A model generated the notes under the pieces. That model was not told where the DNA came from. It did not search any database and saw only the letters and a program-made list of their open reading frames with translations. The position numbers and the translations under genes were made by a program. Shown here piece by piece: positions 58,003-64,000 of a stretch of DNA of 64,000 nt; position 1 is the stretch's first letter, and the number at the start of each line of letters is the position of its first letter. The stretch comes from Codonopsis lanceolata (lineage: Eukaryota > Streptophyta > Magnoliopsida > Asterales > Campanulaceae), in contig CM028381.1 of assembly GCA_013146195.2 (NCBI GenBank), positions 57,843,546 through 57,907,545 on the forward strand. The letters are read 5' to 3'.

Positions 58003-58517
58003 TTAGAGACAAAGAGCATTTCCTAGCATGAAATATTAAAGAGAGTGGTTAGCCAAGTATGGGTATACAAAGAACATTTATGACATGCACGAAAGTCTTT
58101 TATTGAAATAACATGTGAATCGTTCTTTTGTTTGAAAAAAGTTTACCAAAATAATATATTGTACTAAGCACGTGAAGGTCAGATCTTTTTCAAATGCCTA
58201 CAGTGTTTTTCAGCAGGTAGAAATTTAGAGTATAAGCAGGTGCTGACAATGTGTATCAACAACTGCTAGCTACTGATGACTTATGCTTTAGGCAGATAGA
58301 ATGAAATTAGAAAGTAGGCTGCTAAGTAAAGTCAAATGGGTATCTGCTGCATTAACAACATAGGATATTTTATTTGTTGAATGTTTCAGCAGATAGATTT
58401 AGACTTGTTATAAAGTCTAAGTTTTAAAACCGATTTTAAGGATTTTGGATAAGTATTTAAACTAGCTGGTTTTAACATAATGGTTTTAAGTAAATCCAAT
58501 GTATGTGAGTTTCTACA
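58003..58517 (-). repeat. SIRE-like copia 3' LTR, proximal part
   Basis: The LTR begins at 58517 on the minus strand (TGTAGAAACTCACATACATT). It is preceded by the purine tract AAATAGGAGGAGAT (58531-58518) and continues to 58003. The other part is at 44090-44491, beyond the nested gypsy insertions. Confidence 0.65.
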
Positions 58518-58666
58518 ATCTCCTCCTATTTACTTAAAGTCATTCATCTTAAGCAGAGAGTAAAAAAATATAAGTGAAATGGCATTTATCCTGCATAAGA
58601 TGTTAGTAGAAGCAAAATATGATAAGTGATTAGTAGGGAGCAAAAAGAGAAATAAAGAAATTGGTC

Positions 58667-59931
58667 TCACAATGATGAATCTTTATCAGCAGATTTTCTC
58701 CTTTTTGTTTGTCTTCTTAGCCCTTTGAGTTCTCGTAGATATGTGTCAACTCTTGCTTGATAAATATCAGTTTTAACTTTCTGCACCTTCTCCTCCTGAA
58801 GGACTTTAAAAGCTGCAATTTATGCTTTCTCTACCCTTGTATCCCAATCTTGTTAGAAAGCTAGAATGGAATTCCAATCGTGTATTGTGGCTTTGCGAGG
58901 AGCACCTGTGGCTATTGCAACCTAAACTTCAGTGAAGATAGTACTTCTAATGTTGGGAACAATGAAGTTCAGATGTGTTTGAAGGTTATAGTACAAGAGT
59001 GTGGTATTCAAGGGTTGCATGGATATCGGTAGATGAAGGAGCAGGTTCTGGATTAGCTTCTGAAGAGTCGTGAATAAAGATTGGATGATGAGCAGATGGA
59101 TGAGATATAAGTTGGCTTAAAATGGTTTTCTGGTTTTTAATAGCTGCCTTTGGAGGTTTGCAAGGGGGAAGGTTGCAGTACTTCCTTAGTTGATTTGGTA
59201 GCTAGTTGAATAGGTAGAGATGTATCAACATCGGTAGGGTTTTTCTGAAGAAAGTTGAGGAGGATGAGTAGAGGTAGATGCTCCTCTTAACTGAGATAAC
59301 TACTGAAGTTTAAAATCTCTATTGTGATAATTTGCATCATGAATGCGATCATTTATGAATGTCATAGCCACCTGCTGAATAGTTTCAAGTTTGGAAAGAG
59401 CAAAATATGTTGGGATAGCTGGTTTACCTAAAAGATAAGGATCATTTGGAGAAAAGGGATTAATGTCATGGACGATTATATAGATATTCTAGACAAATAG
59501 GATAAGCTCATCTTGAACGAATCTGTCATTGGAAAGGTAGAAGGCATTCCAGTGATGAGGTAGAAGGTCAAAGTACTTGTCATAAGTGACGACAAGTTCA
59601 TATGGAGATAAGTGAATAGGAGTAGGAGGATAAAGAATATGTAATTTTCTTTTAAAGACTTTATCAATGTATTCATATGGGATGATCAAGGGTTTTTCTT
59701 CATTTTTCTCTTCATGAAAGGAAAGAAGAGACTGAATGAATAAGGGTAGGTGATCAATGGAAAAAACCCAATTTGGAGGAATGGGAATAAGATTCTTTTG
59801 CTAAGGAGATCGTTTATGGGATGAAAGGTAGGATTGGACAGAAGGGGAAAATGTTGAGTGGGTTGGAGTTCAGTAGGTACAACAACAGGTTCATAAGGAG
59901 TGTTATAAGCAAAAAAGGTGTTATCTGCCAT
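58667..59931 (-). pseudogene. Unrecognised third ORF of the SIRE-like element (env position), broken
   Basis: A reading of about 420 codons from ATG 59931 to TGA 58667, with a frameshift near 59780 and in-frame stops near 59490 and 59290. Visible segments are NTFFAYNTPYEPVVVPTELQ, LPLFIQSLLSFHEEKNEEKP, YDKYFDLLPHHWNAFYLSND, NDPYLLGKPAIPTYFALSKL, and a charged C-terminus (QEEKVQKVKTDIYQARVDTY, RRQTKRRKSAD) with coiled-coil character. No clear signal peptide or membrane span was seen. It lies between RNase H and the 3' LTR, where SIRE elements carry an env-like ORF. Its function is unknown. Confidence 0.5.
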
Positions 59932-60760
59932 AAGATCAAAGGAATTTGATACTTTGAACTTAAGTTAACAATTAGTATGTAAATAGTGTTCTTGACTAAT
60001 TTTAGAGAGAGAGATGTAAACAATGAAGTATGAATTCTTTTTGAAAGTAGTGAAGTTTTTCGTAGATTTTGTGGGGTTTAAGTAGGAAAGAGATGGTGAT
60101 AAGTTTAGCTTCAGTTTTAAGGAGTATTAAATGGAGGAGATATGATATGCAGTGATAAGTACAAAAGAATTTTCATATTGATTATACCAAAACGTGATAG
60201 GGCTGTGTGGTTGTGATAAGAAGCAAATAGTGATGATCGAATGTTTTGATGTAAGAAGTGGTTCATCATAATTAATGCATTGATCATTTAAAGACTTTAA
60301 GAGTGTGTCAGTGTGTTCGAAAGTTTTGGATTTTTGCACAATCATTTAAATGAAGATATAAATTTTATCAGAAAGAGTAAATCATTTTGATATCGAAGAT
60401 GTGTTTGTACTTACACTTATGTCACCTGTCAGAAGAAAAGAATTTTAAAAATGGATAGTGAGTTTTAATGCATAATTCCGTTTGTTTCAAATAAGAGTGT
60501 GAATAAAGTATAAATTTTTATATAAGAAATGAAACAATTTGCTAAGATACATTCAACAAGTGTTAAGGGTTAAGCAACTAGCCTGTGCAATGTCTGAATT
60601 TAATAGCTGGAATAGCTTACTTGCTTAACAACTTTCTTCATCTGATGACGTGGAAATTTTTGATCAGTTGATATTTTCTATCTGCTAATAGATGTAATCA
60701 GACGGAAGAAAACATGGATTCTGCATGTGCATCTGCTGATGATGAGAAGAAGATATTATA
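59932..60760 (-). other. SIRE-like internal sequence between pol and the third ORF
   Basis: AT-rich, no coding motif recognised; short frames only. Its right end is the left copy of the MULE TSD. Confidence 0.4.
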
Positions 60761-60769
60761 TCTAAAGAT

Positions 60770-62301
60770 GGCAAAACCCTCCATTTGGCCACCCAACTTT
60801 TCAAAAAATTGCAAGGCGGCCACCGAAAGTTTAAAACTTGCAATGAGGCCACTGAACATTAGTTAGGCTGCAAGCGAGCCTATTTTTTGGATGGATGTTT
60901 CCGTCATTAAATCATAGTAAAATTTCTATTTTACCCCTTTAAATTGACAATTATTCCTTTTGTGTGATATTAGAAACCTAAAGGGGTTCAAGTGAAAAAA
61001 AAGGCATTGTCTTCTCTCTCTCTCTCGGCTGACCCAGTTGAAGGCTTCTCCTCCCCCACCTTCTCAAACCCAAATGAAAATTTGGGAAGAACCCAAATAG
61101 AGGACTCAAAGATTTTTTGGAAAATATCCCCCATCATTACAACAAGAATTCTACCTCGATTCAAACAATTTCAGCGTTTAGCACAATCATCTCTTTCCCG
61201 TAAAACGACCCATCTTTCTCTCTCTTCATAACCCACCTCTCTGTTTCTCTCTGTCTCTCTCTCTACACGACCCTCATTGAAGATTGCTAACTGTTAAGAA
61301 CATCCTTAAGTACTTGGGAAGAAGACGAGAAGGCTACTTGGACCATTTGACTTCGAACTTGCCGAGGAGAAGTTCATCGCCAGGGAAGTGCCCCCCAAGC
61401 CCAATAAAGCGGCCACTCCGGTATATCTGAAGCAACTAATATAGCATACAGATGTCATCTCTATCTATCTCTCTCTCTCTCTCGCTGTCTCTCTCTATCT
61501 ATCTCTCTCTGATGTGCTCTTGAATGCCAGCTACCTTGATATCGTCAAAGTTTCACAAGAAGAAACCCAGATCTGTTCAGCCCATCTCTCAGATCTGTTC
61601 AACCCATCCCTCCCTCGATCTCCGACGCCATATCTTCCAGCGACCTCCCTCTCACTCTCACACACAAACACAACCCATCCTCTCTCTCACATACAACCCA
61701 GAAAACCCCAAAATTCCTAAATTTTTCTACGTCGGAGAGAATGGGAGGTTTTTTCTTCCCGTGAGTGGTTGGCGGCAGTGAGTAGGTCATCGGAGTTGCT
61801 CCAGCTTTCCCAGCCATAAAGCACAAGGCTAGTACAATCCCTTCCTCTCTCCCTACCGGCGGTGAACGAGTTTTCTCCGTCAAATCGTCTGAAAGGCTAT
61901 GCTGCCACTACTAGGTTTAAACTGGGTTTGCGTTTTGGATTTTGGGCATTGATTATTTTTTCTAAAATCTGGCTCTGGCTGGCCATCGGAACTTGCTAAT
62001 TAATAATCTTCCAGTCAATCACAACTTGAACTAAAGTCCAAATAAGGATTTGCCAAAAACAATGTCATTTTTTCACTTGGACCCCTTTAGGTTTCTAATA
62101 TCACACAAATGGAATAATTTTCAATTTAAAGGGACAAAATAGAGATTTGTCTCTGATTTAATGACGGAACTAACGTCCATCCAAAAAATAGGCTCGCTTG
62201 CAGCCTAACTAATGTTCAGTGGCCTAATTGCAAGTTTTAAACTTTCGGTGGCCGCCTTGCAATTTTTTGAAAAGTTGGGTGGCCAAATGTAGGGTTTTGC
62301 C
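60770..62301. mobile_element. Mutator-like transposon (MULE), non-autonomous, possible Pack-MULE
   Basis: 1,532 bp with terminal inverted repeats of about 245 bp (60770-about 61010 and about 62058-62301), starting GGCAAAACCCTCCATTTGG and, reversed, GGCAAAACCCTACATTTGG. A perfect 9-bp TSD, TCTAAAGAT, is at 60761-60769 and 62302-62310. There is no transposase. The 1.05-kb interior is markedly richer in GC and CT repeats than its surroundings and looks like captured gene sequence. It sits in the SIRE-like element. Confidence 0.88.
61310..61444 (+). pseudogene. Possible captured gene fragment inside the MULE
   Basis: A 44-codon open stretch ending in TAG at 61442 reads VLGKKTRRLLGPFDFELAEE, then KFIAREVPPKPNKAATPVYL. 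Residue use is protein-like and base composition is unlike the neighbours. It has no start codon and no recognised family. CT-rich leader-like sequence lies on both sides (61010-61270, 61460-61515). Confidence 0.3.
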
Positions 62302-62429
62302 TCTAAAGATTGATCATCAGTATGTGCAGTGGCTAATGAGTAATTGAGTATCTGCTGTCAGTCAGCTTTTGCTAGATGATAAACTATTTCCTGCATGTGT
62401 TAGTATCTTGAGCTCATATATGTATGAAA

Positions 62430-63860
62430 GAATAAGCATGCCTACTTCACCTCTTAAAAATTCAAATCTTTCATATTTCAAGGCTTTTGTAAATATGTCA
62501 GCCAATTGAAATTCAATGGGAACATATTCTAGCTGAACATTACCTTTTTCAACATGATCTTTAAGAATGTCTATATGTTTGGTTTCAGAATGCATGGCAT
62601 GATTTTTGACACATATATGGCAGATGTATTATCACAAAATATGAGACATGTTCCCATCTGCATCTCATAGTCCATTAGTTGTTGCTTCATCCAAAGGATT
62701 TGTGAACAGTAGCTACCAGCAACTATATACTTAGCTTCAGTAGTTGATGTAGAAACTGATGCTTTCTTTTTGTTGGCCCAGGATATGAGTCTATTTCCAA
62801 GGAACTGACGTAATCCACTTGTGCTTTTCCTATTGACTCTACATGTTGCAAGATTAGCATCTGAATATCCCGTTAGATTAAAAGATGAATCTCTTGGATA
62901 CCAAATGCCAAATTTTTCAGTGTTAATCAGATATGTAATGATTCTTTTAGCAGCTATCATGTGATATTCCTTAGGATCAGCTTGAAATCGTGCACATACA
63001 CACACAACAAACATATATCTGGCCTACTAGCAATTAGATATAGGAGAGATCCAACAATACCTATGTATTCAGTCATGTTGACTGATTTACCTTTTTCATC
63101 AGTTCTAGATGGCATTCAACTCCCGTTGGGGTATTTGCTGAATTTGCATCTTGCAAGTTATGCTTCTTTATAAGCTCATTGGTATACTTAGCTTGGTGGA
63201 TAAATATTCCTTCTTCAGTTTGCTTGATTTGCAAACCAAGGAAGTATATGAGTTCTCCATCATGCTCATCTTAAACATGTCCTACATTAGGTTTTCAAAT
63301 CTCTTACACAAAACATCATTAGTAGAACCAAAAATAATATCATCAACATAAATTTGAACTAGTAAAATGTTTCCTTTGTGTTTCATGGAAAAGAGAGTTG
63401 TGTCAATTTTACCTCTTTGAAAACATTTTTCCATAATAAAGTTTGAAAGAGTTTCATACCAGGCTCTTGGGGCTTGCTTGAATCTATACAAAGCTTTTCT
63501 TAGCTTGTATACATGGTCCTTCTTCTTGTTGTCTTGAAAACCAGGAGGTTGTTCAACATATACTTGTTCTTGAAGGTTTCCATTGAGAAATGCACTCTTC
63601 ACATCCATTTGATAGACTTTGAAGTCATTGAAGGTTGCATATGCAAAGAATAATCTAATAGCTTTTAGTCTTGCAACACGAGCAAATGTTTGAGCATAAT
63701 CAATGCCCTCCTCCTGTCTATAACCTTGGGCTACCAAACTTGTGTTATTCTTTGTGACATTTCCGTCTTCATCCAGCTTGTTTCTAAAGATCCATTTTGT
63801 TCCTATCACTTGTTGATTAGTAGGTCTGGGAACAAGTTGTCATACTTGACATCTTTCAAA
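62430..63860 (-). pseudogene. copia reverse transcriptase and RNase H
   Basis: RT: IGTKWIFRNKLDEDGNVTKN, YRQEEGIDYAQTFARVARL, KVYQMDVKSAFLNGNLQEQV, catalytic VQIYVDDIIFGS (YVDD intact). The frame breaks at about 63282, and the region 63015-63280 is shifted. RNase H: LTGYSDANLATCRVNRKSTS, STSTTEAKYIVAGSYCSQIL, MGTCLIFCDNTSAIYVS, then after another shift HIDILKDHVEKGNVQLEYVP and LADIFTKAL. Several substitutions, frameshifts and stops make it inactive. Confidence 0.88.
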
Positions 63861-64000
63861 CTGATTTAGTTATTCTTTCATAGCCTCCATCCAGTTGGAA
63901 TCTTCCAATGATTCCTCAATCTTTTTAGGTTTACTAGAGGAGGCAAAGGCATGAGAGTCAAGAGTCTCATTCCTTGAGCTGCTTCTTGTCCTTAATCCAC

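Larger units (their letters stand above)
58532..64000 (-). mobile_element. SIRE-like Ty1/copia retrotransposon, entering from the right edge
   Basis: Order on the minus strand: RT (63860-63282), RNase H (63014-62430), a Mutator-like insertion (62301-60770), a third ORF (59931-58667), then the purine tract and 3' LTR. RT is of copia type. The LTR terminus ('GGCTAGAGGGGGTGAATAG') and an extra downstream ORF are characteristic of SIRE-type elements. The 5' part lies outside the window. Confidence 0.8.

Noticed and set aside
61599..61883. 94-codon minus-strand ORF in the MULE
   Set aside because: Antisense to the CT-rich interior; Arg/Glu/Gly-biased, no recognised domain.

Overview
The window is nuclear DNA from a flowering plant, almost certainly a eudicot. 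It is AT-rich. The one convincing host gene has GT-AG introns, and the rest is dominated by plant-type transposable elements: Ty1/copia (one SIRE-like), Ty3/gypsy (a Tekay/Del-like chromovirus and an Athila-like element), L1-type LINEs, a Mutator-like element, a hAT-like element, Stowaway-like MITEs and a Helitron-like end. I cannot name the species.

Region 1 (1-15,420, minus strand) is a gene for a large UBC23/24/25/26-type ubiquitin-conjugating enzyme (E2). Exon 1 lies at 15,138-15,203. Exons 2-5 lie at 1,773-32, and the gene runs off the left edge. Its 13.4-kb first intron holds a small non-autonomous LTR element, a 5'-truncated LINE with a 13-bp target-site duplication (TSD), a decayed copia element, a second LINE inserted in that copia's 3' LTR, a gypsy gag remnant, and a LINE tail.

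Region 2 (15.4-24.7 kb) has two nested cases. A gypsy-derived element with 0.8-kb LTRs and a GAAAG TSD splits a degenerate 'AAGTGACA' repeat field. A decayed copia splits a foldback element whose two arms now lie on either side of it.

Region 3 (24.7-38.6 kb) is AT-rich. It holds long (TA)n tracts, a Helitron-type 3' end, a tRNA-like SINE-type array, a frameshifted remnant of a plant Transposase_24-like gene beside a 'CCAAGGAA' motif field, a non-autonomous hAT-like element with an 8-bp TSD inside a minisatellite, LTR debris and a Stowaway-like MITE.

Region 4 (38.6-64 kb) is a retrotransposon nest. A SIRE-type LTR holds a 2.8-kb solo gypsy LTR with TSD TGGTT. A minus-strand SIRE-like copia enters from the right edge with reverse transcriptase, RNase H and then an unrecognised third ORF in the env position. 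Its 3' LTR is split by about 13.5 kb containing a Tekay-like gypsy with nearly complete pol and an Athila-like gypsy with a tRNA-Asp primer site. The two gypsy elements meet at a truncated junction. A 1.5-kb Mutator-like element with a perfect 9-bp TSD and about 245-bp terminal inverted repeats sits between the copia pol and third ORF.

Only the E2 gene looks functional. Everything else is mobile DNA in varied states of decay, and most of the information is in the order of insertion. Features were read by eye from the sequence; no database search was run, and boundaries given to the base are those where repeats or TSDs could be lined up.
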